NCBI GenBank assembly: GCA_027488115.1
Contig: JAIYCG010000023.1
Coordinates: 1-64,000 of the forward strand
Source of the DNA: Comamonadaceae bacterium
GTDB taxonomy: Bacteria; Pseudomonadota; Gammaproteobacteria; Burkholderiales; Burkholderiaceae_C
Length of the DNA stretch: 64,000 nt
Direction of reading: 5' to 3'
Below are positions 43,935-52,169 of the stretch, in pieces. Position 1 is the first letter of the stretch. Every line of letters begins with the position of its first letter. Below the pieces are notes generated by a model. That model was not told the origin of the DNA. It did no database searches and saw only the letters and a program-made list of their open reading frames with translations. The position numbers were made by a program, and so were the translations under genes.

Positions 43935-44426
43935 TCACGAGGTCAGGTATGCCGCCGTGCCCGTTGACAGCAATTTGCCTTCAGCGCTGCGAAATTCCAT
44001 TCGGGCATTGCCTACACGAGCCCCCACCCGAACTGCCTCGGCATGGATGGTGAAGTGCTCACCAATGCCGGGTCGCAAGAAATCAATGCGCAAGTCGATG
44101 GTGCTGTGGCTTGCAAATCGTTCTAAGCGCTTGGCAGGCAATTCGGCCATGTGCTGCGCACCCAATGCGGCCAACACAGCCAGACTGCCCATGGCATCTA
44201 GCGCAGCGCTGATCACGCCGCCATGAATGCGGTGGTAAGCAAAATGGCCCACCAATTCTGGTTTCATCGCAAGATGCGCCAAGATACCCGCAGGGCGAAT
44301 ACTTTCAACCCTTAAACCCATCCATTGATTGAAGAGAATTTTCTCTTCATAAATGTCTTTGAGGCCTGCAATGAATTCCGGCTCAAAAACAATTTCAGTC
44401 GGATGATCAGAATTTGCTGCAGACAT
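43935..44426 (-). CDS. PaaI-type hotdog thioesterase
   Basis: 163-residue acyl-CoA thioesterase of the hotdog fold. The active-site block is RIHGGVISAALDAMGSLAVLAAL, where the GG-x-(x)3-D pattern is typical of PaaI-like enzymes. Two beta sheets follow (THSTIDLRIDFLRPGIGEHFTIHAEAVRVGARV with the HSTIDL and FLRP motifs). It is the last gene of the acyl-CoA operon led by the TetR regulator and could hydrolyse short or medium acyl-CoA intermediates. It starts 28 bases after the enoyl-CoA hydratase stop. Confidence 0.88.
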   Translation of the reverse strand: MSAANSDHPTEIVFEPEFIAGLKDIYEEKILFNQWMGLRVESIRPAGILAHLAMKPELVGHFAYHRIHGGVISAALDAMGSLAVLAALGAQHMAELPAKRLERFASHSTIDLRIDFLRPGIGEHFTIHAEAVRVGARVGNARMEFRSAEGKLLSTGTAAYLTS

Positions 44427-44453
44427 GGATGAATCTAAGTGAGTACGTACAAC

Positions 44454-45218
44454 TTAGATTTTAGAGAAGTCTGGCTTGCGTTTTTCCATGAAAGCGCCAA
44501 AAGCTTCGCGCGCTGCAGGCTCAGACAACATGCGCCTGAAACTTTGACCTTCTTCGCCCATGCGCTCAATCAAAACTTTGGATTGGCCACTCTTCATCAG
44601 TCGTTTGGTTTCAATCAAAGCTGACAAAGGCTTGGACGCCATTTTCTTGGCTTGTGCCTGAGCGTAGCCATTGACTTCTGTGGGCGGCACCACGCGATTG
44701 ACCAAGCCAATTTCCAAAGCGGCTTCGGCAAAAAAAGCCTCACCCAACAACAGCGCTTCTGCGGCACGGTGGTAACCAAACATCTGAGGCGCCAACATGC
44801 TAGAGGCAAATTCAGGGCACAGACCTAAGTTGACAAAAGGCATGGAAAAAGCTGCGTTGTCGCCTGCATATACCAAGTCGCAGTGAAACAGCAAAGTGGT
44901 TCCAATGCCCACAGCAGGTCCAGCCACGGCTGCGATCACAGGTTTTTCAAACATGGTTAAAGCACGCATGAAATGAAAAACAGGAGAGTCAACGGTTGAA
45001 GGTGGCTTGTTTAAAAAATCGCCAATGTCATTGCCTGCGCTGAAAATACTTTCATGGCCTTGAATGACCAACACGCGTATGGCAGGGTCTGCCTGAGCTT
45101 GGTCAACGGCTTGCGCCATGGCGGCATACATGTCACCCGTGATGGAGTTCTTTTTGTCTAATCGATTGAAGGTGAGGGTCATCACACCAGCGTCGGTGTG
45201 GGTCAAAATATCTGACAT
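44454..45218 (-). CDS. Enoyl-CoA hydratase/isomerase family protein
   Basis: 254-residue crotonase-fold protein. The oxyanion-hole segments are SAGNDIGDFL and AAVAGPAVGIGTTLLFHCDLVYA. The first catalytic glutamate of the classical P-E pair is missing: FSMPFVNLGLCPEFASSM has Phe where Glu-144-type residues lie, while the Glu in CPEFAS is near the second position. The reaction may therefore be isomerisation or another crotonase variant. Located between DUF2147 (upstream) and the thioesterase. Confidence 0.85.
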   Translation of the reverse strand: MSDILTHTDAGVMTLTFNRLDKKNSITGDMYAAMAQAVDQAQADPAIRVLVIQGHESIFSAGNDIGDFLNKPPSTVDSPVFHFMRALTMFEKPVIAAVAGPAVGIGTTLLFHCDLVYAGDNAAFSMPFVNLGLCPEFASSMLAPQMFGYHRAAEALLLGEAFFAEAALEIGLVNRVVPPTEVNGYAQAQAKKMASKPLSALIETKRLMKSGQSKVLIERMGEEGQSFRRMLSEPAAREAFGAFMEKRKPDFSKI

Positions 45219-45239
45219 GGCTAAGCTTCTTTCTACAAA

Positions 45240-45698
45240 TTAAGGGACACGCACCCAAGTCTGAGTTCGGCCAATGGGGCCAAATGAACCGCGCACTTCC
45301 AACTTGGCGCCATTCTCAATGGGCGTTAAGCGCAGTGCATAGGTTCTGCCGTTTTCAGGATCGAGAATTTCACCATCCTCCCAAACGTTTTTGCCGCTGG
45401 CTTTTTTGGCACCGCGAATGATTTCCAGTCCGACAACGGCTTGGTTTTTGCGATCATCGCTGCACTTCTCGCACTTCGCAGCAGGGTCTGCATCTTTGCG
45501 AAGTATTTTTTCCACACGACCCTTCATCACGCCTTGCTGCTCAAAAATGACAACCATGCTTTTGAGCTCACCCGTTTTCTCATCCATGGTGTGCCACTGG
45601 CCCACGGGGGAATTGGCCAATGCAAAGGGCATCAGGAAGCATGAAGCCATCAGCACGCTGATTTTCAAAAAGCAATGTGTGAAATTGTTTGTTGTCAT
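45240..45698 (-). CDS. DUF2147-family exported protein
   Basis: 152 residues: Sec signal peptide (about 1-29, ISVLMASCFLMPFALA), then a domain matching DUF2147 (SPVGQWHTMDEKTGELKSMVVI, GRVEKILRKDAD, WEDGEILDPENGRTY, and LEVRGSFGPIGRTQTWVRV). DUF2147 proteins are small periplasmic lipocalin-like beta proteins with uncertain function. A single Cys pair (CEKCSD) suggests metal binding or a disulfide. It sits between an acyl-CoA dehydrogenase and an enoyl-CoA hydratase in the same operon. Confidence 0.85.
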   Translation of the reverse strand: MTTNNFTHCFLKISVLMASCFLMPFALANSPVGQWHTMDEKTGELKSMVVIFEQQGVMKGRVEKILRKDADPAAKCEKCSDDRKNQAVVGLEIIRGAKKASGKNVWEDGEILDPENGRTYALRLTPIENGAKLEVRGSFGPIGRTQTWVRVP

Positions 45699-45734
45699 CG
45701 TTCAATCCTTCTAGGGAAATCAATCCAGTGTATG

Positions 45735-47546
45735 TCAGGCCAAGGCCAAGTCGGTGTCCATTAAAACATCAGCACCGGAACGTGCCGTGTTCATCAAGCT
45801 CAAGGTCTCAGGCAACAAGCGTGCAAAGTAAAAACGCGCTGTTTGCAGTTTGGCTTTGTAGAAAGGGTCGGGGCGTTGGGCTTCTTCTTCTGCCGCTGCA
45901 ATTTTGGCCAAAGCCACTTGCGCCATGCGAGCCCAAAAATAGGCAAATACCAAATGACCCGCAACCCGCAAATAATCGACAGATGCTGCACCCACTTCGT
46001 CGGCATTGCCCATGGCCTTCATGCCAATTTCGGTGGTGAACTGCGTCATCTTTTGGCCTAGATCTGCCAGCGGCTTGATGAACTCGGCCATGGCTTCATT
46101 GCCCATTTCTTGAGCCACCAACTTGCCAATCAGTTTGCCAAATTTTTGCAAGCTTGCGCCTTGGTTGCCAAGCACTTTCCGGCCCAACAAGTCAAGTGAT
46201 TGGATGCCGTTGGTGCCCTCGTAAATCATGTTAATGCGCGCATCGCGAACATACTGCTCCATGCCCCACTCTTTGATGTAGCCATGACCGCCGAAGACTT
46301 GTTGGCACATGGTTGTAGCCTGAAAACCATTGTCCGTTAAGAAAGCTTTAACGATGGGTGTCAACAGCGCCAGAATTTCTGCAGAATCGGCGCGAACCTT
46401 TTCGTCGGGATGGTTGAGTTCTTTGTCGATCAGCAAGGCGCCATAGCACGCCAACGCACGGCCGCCTTCAGCATAGGCCTTGGCGGTCAGAAGCATGCGC
46501 CTGACATCGGGGTGAACCAAAATAGGATCAGCTGGCTTGGAGGGCGCTTTCACGCCCGACAAACTGCGCATTTGAATGCGATCCTTGGCATAAGCCAACG
46601 CATTTTGATAGGCCACTTCGGTCAACCCCAAGGACTGGTTGCCCACGCCCAAACGCGCGCCGTTCATCATGACAAACATGGCTGCCAAACCTTTGTTGGA
46701 TTGACCCACCATCGCGCCCACAGCACCGTCAAGCACCATCTGGCAAGTGGCATTGCCGTGAATGCCCATCTTGTGCTCCAGGCCGCCGCAGTAGATGCCA
46801 TTTCGTTCGCCCACAGAGCCATCTGAATGCACGTTGAATTTAGGCACTACAAACAAGCTAATGCCTTTGCTGCCCGCAGGTGCATCGGGCAATCGGGCCA
46901 AGACCAAGTGAACAATGTTGGCTGCTAAGTCGTGCTCGCCGGCGCTGATGAAAATCTTTTGGCCAGTCAGGCGGTAAGTGCCGTCTGCTTGTGGCTCGGC
47001 CTTGGTGCGCAGCATGCCCAAATCTGTCCCGCAGTGGGGCTCGGTCAGACACATCGTGCCGGTCCATTCACCACTGGTGAGCTTGGGCAAGTAGGTGTCT
47101 TTTTGTTCTTTGGAGCCGTGTGCTGACAAACAAGCATGCGCGCCGTGCGACAAGCCTGGGTACATGGTCCATGCTTGGTTGGCAGAGTTCAACATTTCAA
47201 AAAAGCACTGGTTCACCACCAGTGGCAATCCTTGGCCCCCATATGCTTCTTCGGCACTGAGTGCAGCCCAGCCGCCTTCCACATATTTTGCATAAGCTTC
47301 TTTGAAACCAGCTGGCGCCGTCACCTCATGTGTATCTCGATTTAATTGGCAACCCTCTTCATCGCCAGACACATTCAAAGGGAACACCACTTCAGCCGCA
47401 AACTTGCCACCTTCTTCCAACACCGCATTGATGGTGTCGGCGTCGGTTTCAGCATGTTTGGGCAAAGCTTTCAATTCATTTTCCAAATCTAGCAATTCAT
47501 GCAAAACAAATTGGAGATCACGCAGGGGCGGGGTGTAGGTGGGCAT
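45735..47546 (-). CDS. Acyl-CoA dehydrogenase, DmdC-like long form
   Basis: 603-residue FAD flavoprotein that introduces the 2,3 double bond in an acyl-CoA. The N-terminal segment PPLRDLQFVLHELLDLE and the long C-terminal extension (about 180 residues beyond a standard 400-residue enzyme) are typical of the 3-methylmercaptopropionyl-CoA dehydrogenase-like subgroup. The FAD site includes WTGTMCLTEPHCGTDLGMLRTKA, and the catalytic base is the Glu in MIYEGTNGIQSLDLLGRK. The substrate could be a short or branched acyl-CoA rather than a sulfur compound; no DMSP genes are seen nearby. It is 17 bases after the TetR stop. Confidence 0.93.
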   Translation of the reverse strand: MPTYTPPLRDLQFVLHELLDLENELKALPKHAETDADTINAVLEEGGKFAAEVVFPLNVSGDEEGCQLNRDTHEVTAPAGFKEAYAKYVEGGWAALSAEEAYGGQGLPLVVNQCFFEMLNSANQAWTMYPGLSHGAHACLSAHGSKEQKDTYLPKLTSGEWTGTMCLTEPHCGTDLGMLRTKAEPQADGTYRLTGQKIFISAGEHDLAANIVHLVLARLPDAPAGSKGISLFVVPKFNVHSDGSVGERNGIYCGGLEHKMGIHGNATCQMVLDGAVGAMVGQSNKGLAAMFVMMNGARLGVGNQSLGLTEVAYQNALAYAKDRIQMRSLSGVKAPSKPADPILVHPDVRRMLLTAKAYAEGGRALACYGALLIDKELNHPDEKVRADSAEILALLTPIVKAFLTDNGFQATTMCQQVFGGHGYIKEWGMEQYVRDARINMIYEGTNGIQSLDLLGRKVLGNQGASLQKFGKLIGKLVAQEMGNEAMAEFIKPLADLGQKMTQFTTEIGMKAMGNADEVGAASVDYLRVAGHLVFAYFWARMAQVALAKIAAAEEEAQRPDPFYKAKLQTARFYFARLLPETLSLMNTARSGADVLMDTDLALA

Positions 47547-47563
47547 GGTTTTCTTTCAAAAAA

Positions 47564-48229
47564 TTAAGCTTGGTTTCGAGCGACAATTTCGGAGAAGCCT
47601 TTTCGGGCCCTCTCTGCGGCACCGGGGTTGCGCAAAAATCTGGCTTCGTAATGAAGCGCCAGGATCAGGCCATGGATTTCAAATGCCACTTGCAAGGGGT
47701 CTGCTTTGTCGGTCAGATGTTTTTCCACTTGCGCTTGGGCCACCGAACGTTGCAAGGCGTTTTGCCATGTGTTGACAGAAGATGCCAGGGCGTCTCGCAC
47801 GGGACCTGGCCTGTCATCAAACTCCACTGCGCCACTGATGTAGATGCAGCCAGAATCAATTTCTGTCGTGGTGCGTTGCATCCAGTTGTCAAACAAGGAC
47901 TGCAAGCGGGGCAAGCCACGCGCACATGCGAGGGCTGGGTAAAAAACTTCGCTCTCAAATCGATCGTGGTATTCGCGGATGACAGAAATTTGCAATTCTT
48001 CTCGAGAGCCAAAGTGGGCAAAGACACCTGACTTGCTCATGCCGGTCACTTCGGCCAAGGCGCCAATGGAGAGACCCTCCAAACCAATTTGAGATGCCAA
48101 GCCCAAGGCCGCCTCCACAATGGCGGCTTTGGTTTGTCGACCCTTCATCAGGGTCCGCCCGCTGCCATCATCGGGCACTTGCGAGACTTGGGACAAAGAG
48201 GTGATGTGTCTGACGGTCATTGAGTTCAT
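47564..48229 (-). CDS. TetR-family regulator of the acyl-CoA operon
   Basis: 221-residue repressor. The N-terminal HTH is EAALGLASQIGLEGLSIGALAEVTGMSKSGVFAHFGSREELQISVI. The ligand-binding domain follows, with YPALACARGLPRLQSLFDNWM and SGCIYISGAVEFDDRPGPVRDALA. The start ATG at 48229 is 5 bases from the operator palindrome; ATG 48220 is an alternative. The gene is first in an operon with an acyl-CoA dehydrogenase, an exported DUF2147 protein, an enoyl-CoA hydratase and a thioesterase, so the ligand is likely an acyl-CoA or fatty acid. The regulator probably controls its own operon. Confidence 0.9.
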   Translation of the reverse strand: MNSMTVRHITSLSQVSQVPDDGSGRTLMKGRQTKAAIVEAALGLASQIGLEGLSIGALAEVTGMSKSGVFAHFGSREELQISVIREYHDRFESEVFYPALACARGLPRLQSLFDNWMQRTTTEIDSGCIYISGAVEFDDRPGPVRDALASSVNTWQNALQRSVAQAQVEKHLTDKADPLQVAFEIHGLILALHYEARFLRNPGAAERARKGFSEIVARNQA

Positions 48230-48234
48230 GTCTT

Positions 48235-48280
48235 CAAAATAGAACGCTCGTGCTATTTTGCATGAAAATGAAGGAGTCAA
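48235..48280 (-). promoter_or_regulatory. TetR operon promoter and operator palindrome
   Basis: The 26-bp site at 48235-48260 reads CAAAATAG-N10-CTATTTTG with perfect 8-bp arms. The inner part is also nearly symmetrical (AACG-CT-CGTG). A -35 TTGACT is at 48280-48275 on the minus strand. The matching -10 (AATAGC, 17 bases away) falls inside the palindrome, so bound repressor would block it. Confidence 0.65.
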
Positions 48281-48283
48281 CAC

Positions 48284-48320
48284 AAAGAAAAAGCGAATCA
48301 GGGTTATTCCTGACTCGCTT
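48284..48320 (-). terminator. Intrinsic terminator of the FAH/SDR/dehydratase operon
   Basis: AAGCGAATCAGG (48291-48302) pairs with CCTGACTCGCTT (48309-48320) with one mismatch, across a 6-base loop. The minus strand continues TTTTTCTTTG. It is 45 bases after the FAH gene stop. Confidence 0.8.
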
Positions 48321-48364
48321 GGTGAGCCGTTTCTTGCAGAACGGCCCTGTCAAAAAGCAGGCGC

Positions 48365-49234
48365 TTAAGCTTTGCGCTTGAACGCAACCACCTTCTGTGT
48401 TTGCTCACCCAGGCCTTGAATGCCCAAGTGCATGATGTCGCCCTTTTTCAGATAAACCGGTGCTGGCTGACCGTCCTTCTTAACGCCCATGCCCACGCCA
48501 GGTGGTGTGCCTGTGGTGATGATGTCACCTGGCTCCAAAGTCATGAATTGGCTGACATAGCTCACCAATTTGCTGACGCCAAAAATCATGGTTTTGGTAG
48601 TGCCCGATTGCATGCGCTGGCCGTTCAGGTCCAAGAACATGCTGAGGTTTTGCGGGTTGGGCACTTCGTCTTTGGTGACCATCCAAGGTCCAATGGGGCC
48701 GAAGGTGTCACAACCCTTACCCTTGTCCCAAGTGCCGCCCAATTCGAGTTGGAAGGCACGCTCACTCACATCGTTGATGGTGCAATAGCCGGCCACGTAG
48801 TCAAGGGCTTCTTTTTGAGAAACATAACTTGCACGTTTGCCAATCACAATGCCCAACTCCACTTCCCAATCGGACTTCACAGAGCCTTTGGGCAGCATGA
48901 CATCGTCGTTAGGACCTTGAATGCAAGAAATGGCCTTAGTGAACACAATGGGTTCTTTGGGGATAGGCATGTTGGATTCAGCCGCATGGTCAGCATAGTT
49001 CAGACCGATGGCAATGAACTTAGAAACATGAGAGACAGGGCAGCCCATGCGGGGCTTGCCGCGCACCAAGGGCAGCTTGTCCGTTTTTAATTTAGCCAAC
49101 TTGGCTAAGGCCTTGTCAGACAGTTGGTCAGGGCCAATGTCAGAGACCACGCCGCTTAAATCACGCAGCTTGCCTGCTGCATCAATGAGGCCTGGTTTTT
49201 CTTTGCCAGGTTGGCCATAACGCACGAGTTTCAT
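48365..49234 (-). CDS. Fumarylacetoacetate hydrolase-family protein, likely 2,4-diketo-3-deoxy-sugar-acid hydrolase
   Basis: 289-residue metal-dependent hydrolase. The metal ligands appear as D-x-E-x-E in SDWEVELGIVIG, with FIAIGLNYADHAAE and TTGTPPGVGMG as family blocks. With an enolase-superfamily dehydratase and SDR dehydrogenases, it most likely cleaves 2,4-diketo-3-deoxy-L-fuconate or -rhamnonate into pyruvate and lactate. This class is often labelled ureidoglycolate lyase in databases. The ATG at 49234 has a good AGGAAG ribosome binding site; the frame to 49318 is not needed. Confidence 0.85.
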   Translation of the reverse strand: MKLVRYGQPGKEKPGLIDAAGKLRDLSGVVSDIGPDQLSDKALAKLAKLKTDKLPLVRGKPRMGCPVSHVSKFIAIGLNYADHAAESNMPIPKEPIVFTKAISCIQGPNDDVMLPKGSVKSDWEVELGIVIGKRASYVSQKEALDYVAGYCTINDVSERAFQLELGGTWDKGKGCDTFGPIGPWMVTKDEVPNPQNLSMFLDLNGQRMQSGTTKTMIFGVSKLVSYVSQFMTLEPGDIITTGTPPGVGMGVKKDGQPAPVYLKKGDIMHLGIQGLGEQTQKVVAFKRKA

Positions 49235-49314
49235 GGGAACTTCCTTCGATAGAAATGAAAAAGATGTTGATTTGATATTGAAATTCGAATGTCGAGATTG
49301 TGATCGAAAACAAA

Positions 49315-50064
49315 TCAATAAGTTGATCGGCCACCTGATAAATCAAACACAGCGCCGGTTGAGAATGAGCAATCCTCTGTCAAAAGCCAAGTGACCATGG
49401 CCGCCACTTCTTCGGGAGTACCGAAGCGGCCCATTGGAATTTTTGACAACATAAACTGAATGTGCTCAGGCGTCATTTGATCGAAGATGGCCGTTTTCAC
49501 TGCAGCGGGCGTGACGCAGTTGACACGCACATTGCTGTTGGCCAGTTCTTTGCCAAGCGACTTGGTGATGGCCATGACCGCTGCTTTGCTGGCACTGTAG
49601 GCACTGGCATTGGGGTTGCCATCTTTGCCCGCCACCGAGGCAATGTTGACAATGCGGCCAGCAGGCCTGTCTTTCAAATGGGGCGTCCATTCGCGGCAGC
49701 AATAAAACACGCCATTGACGTTGACATCCATGACCTGCTGCCAAGCATCAACAGGGTAGTTTGCCACGGGTGTAACGGGGCCTGTAATACCGGCGGAATT
49801 GACCACTGCATCGACGGGACCCACCTTCAGTGTGGCTGCCGTAGCGGCGACCACCGATTCATGTTGCGACACATCAACTTGCACACTGTGCACTGAGCCT
49901 GGGTGCTTCAAATGATCGACCGCTTTGGCCATACCTGCCTCATCGCGGTCCCACAAAGTCACGCGACCGCCTGAGGCCAGGACACGTTCGGCAATGGCAT
50001 ATCCCAAGCCTGTTGCACCGCCGGTGATGACCGCGTGGCGGCCTTTCATGTCATATTGATTCAT
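49315..50064 (-). CDS. SDR-family dehydrogenase
   Basis: 249-residue NAD(P)-dependent short-chain dehydrogenase. Nucleotide loop TGGATGLGYAIA, NSAG motif, catalytic Ser in IASVAG, and YSASK (Tyr-x-x-x-Lys). The C-terminal PMGRFGTPEEVAAMV and STGAVFDLSGG are general SDR features. It sits between two genes of the sugar-acid route and may oxidise a hydroxyl of a deoxy sugar acid; the substrate cannot be told from the motifs. A 79-base gap separates it from the next SDR upstream. Confidence 0.88.
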   Translation of the reverse strand: MNQYDMKGRHAVITGGATGLGYAIAERVLASGGRVTLWDRDEAGMAKAVDHLKHPGSVHSVQVDVSQHESVVAATAATLKVGPVDAVVNSAGITGPVTPVANYPVDAWQQVMDVNVNGVFYCCREWTPHLKDRPAGRIVNIASVAGKDGNPNASAYSASKAAVMAITKSLGKELANSNVRVNCVTPAAVKTAIFDQMTPEHIQFMLSKIPMGRFGTPEEVAAMVTWLLTEDCSFSTGAVFDLSGGRSTY

Positions 50065-50143
50065 AAGTTCTTGATTAAGTTGGGAGATGAGCGTCTTGAA
50101 ATTGAAGTGTCAACATCATTTTTTTGACTGAGCAGTGAATGGG

Positions 50144-50878
50144 TCAAATGGTCATGCCACCGTCGACCATGTAAGCGTTGCCCGTTGCAAAAATGGCTTC
50201 GTCTGAGGCCAAGAAAACAATGATGGGTGCAATTTCGTGGGCTTGCGCCAAGCGCCCCATGGGCTGGCGGGCGATGAAGTTTTTGCGAGCCTGTACGGGA
50301 TCGGCCTCTGCGTTGATGCGGTCATGCAAAGAAGGTGTTTCCACAGTGCCTGGGCAAATGGCATTGCAACGAATGCCCTTGGCCACATAATCGGCCGCCA
50401 CACTTTTGGTCAAGCCAATGACGGCTGCTTTGGACGCGCCATAAATGAATCTGTTTGGCAGTCCGCGTACGCTTGAGCAAACGCTGGCCATGTTGATGAT
50501 GCTACCGCCACCTTGCTCCAACATTTTGGGCAAGACCGCTTGAATCATCCAAAACTGACCTCGTGCATTGAGATTGAAAGCGAAATCCCAGTCTGAGTCA
50601 GTGGCTTGCAAAATGGTCCCGCTGTGAACCACACCCGCACAGTTAAAAAGTGCGTCAATGCGAGGAATGAGCGCCACTTGTTTTTGGATGTCGTCCTTGT
50701 TCATCACATCCAACACGGCCGTGTGAACGTTGGCCACGTCCGCATAGCTTTTGAGCAATTCAGGGTTGACGTCAGTGGCCCAAACGGTGGCGCCTTCAGC
50801 CACCATGGCCATGACAGCCGCGTGGCCAATGCCTTGACCAGCAGCTGTGACCAAGATGTTTTTGTTGTTAAGTCGCAT
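50144..50878 (-). CDS. SDR dehydrogenase, likely 2-keto-3-deoxy-L-fuconate dehydrogenase
   Basis: 244-residue SDR. The nucleotide motif is VTAAGQGIGHAA, active-site residues lie in MASVCSSV and YGASK, and the substrate-loop GTVETPSLHDRINAEADP is characteristic of the 2-keto-3-deoxy-L-fuconate dehydrogenase group, which oxidises the C4 hydroxyl. The ATG at 50878 has GGGAGATC 8 bases upstream and overlaps the dehydratase stop by 11 bases, so the pair is coupled. It works with the FAH-family hydrolase and the enolase-superfamily dehydratase of the same operon. Confidence 0.87.
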   Translation of the reverse strand: MRLNNKNILVTAAGQGIGHAAVMAMVAEGATVWATDVNPELLKSYADVANVHTAVLDVMNKDDIQKQVALIPRIDALFNCAGVVHSGTILQATDSDWDFAFNLNARGQFWMIQAVLPKMLEQGGGSIINMASVCSSVRGLPNRFIYGASKAAVIGLTKSVAADYVAKGIRCNAICPGTVETPSLHDRINAEADPVQARKNFIARQPMGRLAQAHEIAPIIVFLASDEAIFATGNAYMVDGGMTI

Positions 50879-51986
50879 GTTTGATCTCCCAATAAATTTG
50901 TTGCCGTTTCTCAATGGCTCCCCAATTCCAATCGATGCCCAAGCCATGCGACTCGGGCGGAAAGGCAAAGCCATCTTGGACTTTCATGCGAGAGTGCGTG
51001 ATGTCATCGAGTTGAGGAATGTATTCCACCCACGTGGCGTTGGGCACCGCGGCGCACAAGCTGACGTGCAACTCCATGAGAAAGTGTGGGCACACGGGCA
51101 CATCAAATGTTTCGGCCAAATGAGCCGTTTTGATCCAAGGCGTGATGCCGCCAATGCGGACTACGTCGGGTTGCACCACACTGCAGGCACCTTGCTCTAA
51201 ATATTCGCGGAATTGCATGGGATGGTACATCGACTCACCGACCGCAACCGGAATGCTGGTGTGCTCCCTTAAATGCCGATGACCGCTGACATCTTCTGCG
51301 GGTAGCGGTTCTTCTAACCACGCCAAATCGAGCCCCTCAAAGGCTTTGGCGCGGCGCACCACTTCAGCACGGTGAAAGCCTTGATTGGCATCGGTCATGA
51401 TTTCAAAACCAGGCCCCACCGCATCGCGCACGGCCGACAAACGGGCGACATCTTCGCTGACATGCGGCCTGCCAATTTTGATTTTGGCGCCTTTGAAGCC
51501 CTCTTCCTTGGCCTTCAAGGTTTGCTCAACCAAGACCTCGGGTGACAACTGCAACCAGCCGCCTTCGGTGGTGTAAAGCGGTACCTTGCTTTGAGCGCCC
51601 CCCAACAATTGCCACAGGGGCAGTTGCTGGCTTTGAGCACGCCAATCCCACAGCGCCGTATCGACACAGGCCAGCGCCAAACTGGTCATGGCGCCGACGG
51701 CCGTGGCATGGGTGTGAAAAAACAAATCTTTCCAGATGGCTTCAATGTGAACAGGATTTTTGCCCAGGAGCCTTGGCACCAAATGGTCTTTGAGCAAGGC
51801 CACCACCGAACTGCCGCCTGTGCCAATGGTGTAGGCGTAGCCAGTGGCTTGGATGCCATCGCTGCAAAACAGGGTGAGCAAGATCGTTTCTTGAGTGACA
51901 AACGATTGAATAGCGTCGGTGCGCACGACCTTGGGCGGCAAGTTAACTTGACGCAATTGAACGCGATCGATAGTGACTGAAGTCAT
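50868..51986 (-). CDS. Enolase-superfamily (mandelate racemase type) acid-sugar dehydratase
   Basis: 372-residue enzyme, first gene of the minus-strand arm. The catalytic K-x-K is in FKGAKIKIG, metal ligands Asp in MTDANQGF, Glu in AWLEEPLP, and Glu in VAVGESMY. The second base is the Asp-His pair (VVQPDVVRIGG and VCPHFLMELH). These are the residues of the mandelate racemase subgroup, which includes L-fuconate and L-rhamnonate dehydratases. The neighbours favour a sugar-acid dehydratase. The ATG at 51986 is used; the frame up to 52124 lies in the divergent promoter region. Confidence 0.85.
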   Translation of the reverse strand: MTSVTIDRVQLRQVNLPPKVVRTDAIQSFVTQETILLTLFCSDGIQATGYAYTIGTGGSSVVALLKDHLVPRLLGKNPVHIEAIWKDLFFHTHATAVGAMTSLALACVDTALWDWRAQSQQLPLWQLLGGAQSKVPLYTTEGGWLQLSPEVLVEQTLKAKEEGFKGAKIKIGRPHVSEDVARLSAVRDAVGPGFEIMTDANQGFHRAEVVRRAKAFEGLDLAWLEEPLPAEDVSGHRHLREHTSIPVAVGESMYHPMQFREYLEQGACSVVQPDVVRIGGITPWIKTAHLAETFDVPVCPHFLMELHVSLCAAVPNATWVEYIPQLDDITHSRMKVQDGFAFPPESHGLGIDWNWGAIEKRQQIYWEIKHAT

Positions 51987-52075
51987 GTAAGCGGAAAAAT
52001 TGATTGAGAAGAGTTCGGGTTTGTGCGTATCAAAACAGTCTTGACCCTCCCTCTGATTCCATGTGAAGATTGTGC

Positions 52076-52092
52076 AACTGGTCTGACCAATT
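52076..52092. promoter_or_regulatory. Candidate operator for the divergent GntR (FadR-type) regulator
   Basis: AACTGGTCTGACCAATT lies midway in the 183-base divergent gap. It matches the ATTGGT-N3-ACCAAT consensus of FCD-domain GntR regulators (PdhR/LldR/UxuR group) with one mismatch, and its core TGGTC-T-GACCA is a perfect palindrome. It lies 90 bases from the dehydratase start and 78 from the regulator start. Confidence 0.6.
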
Positions 52093-52169
52093 GTCCAATT
52101 CACGTATTCCCTGACATCCTCCATTCACTGCCAACTCAACACCACTTTCAACAGAACCGCGCTGCATTC

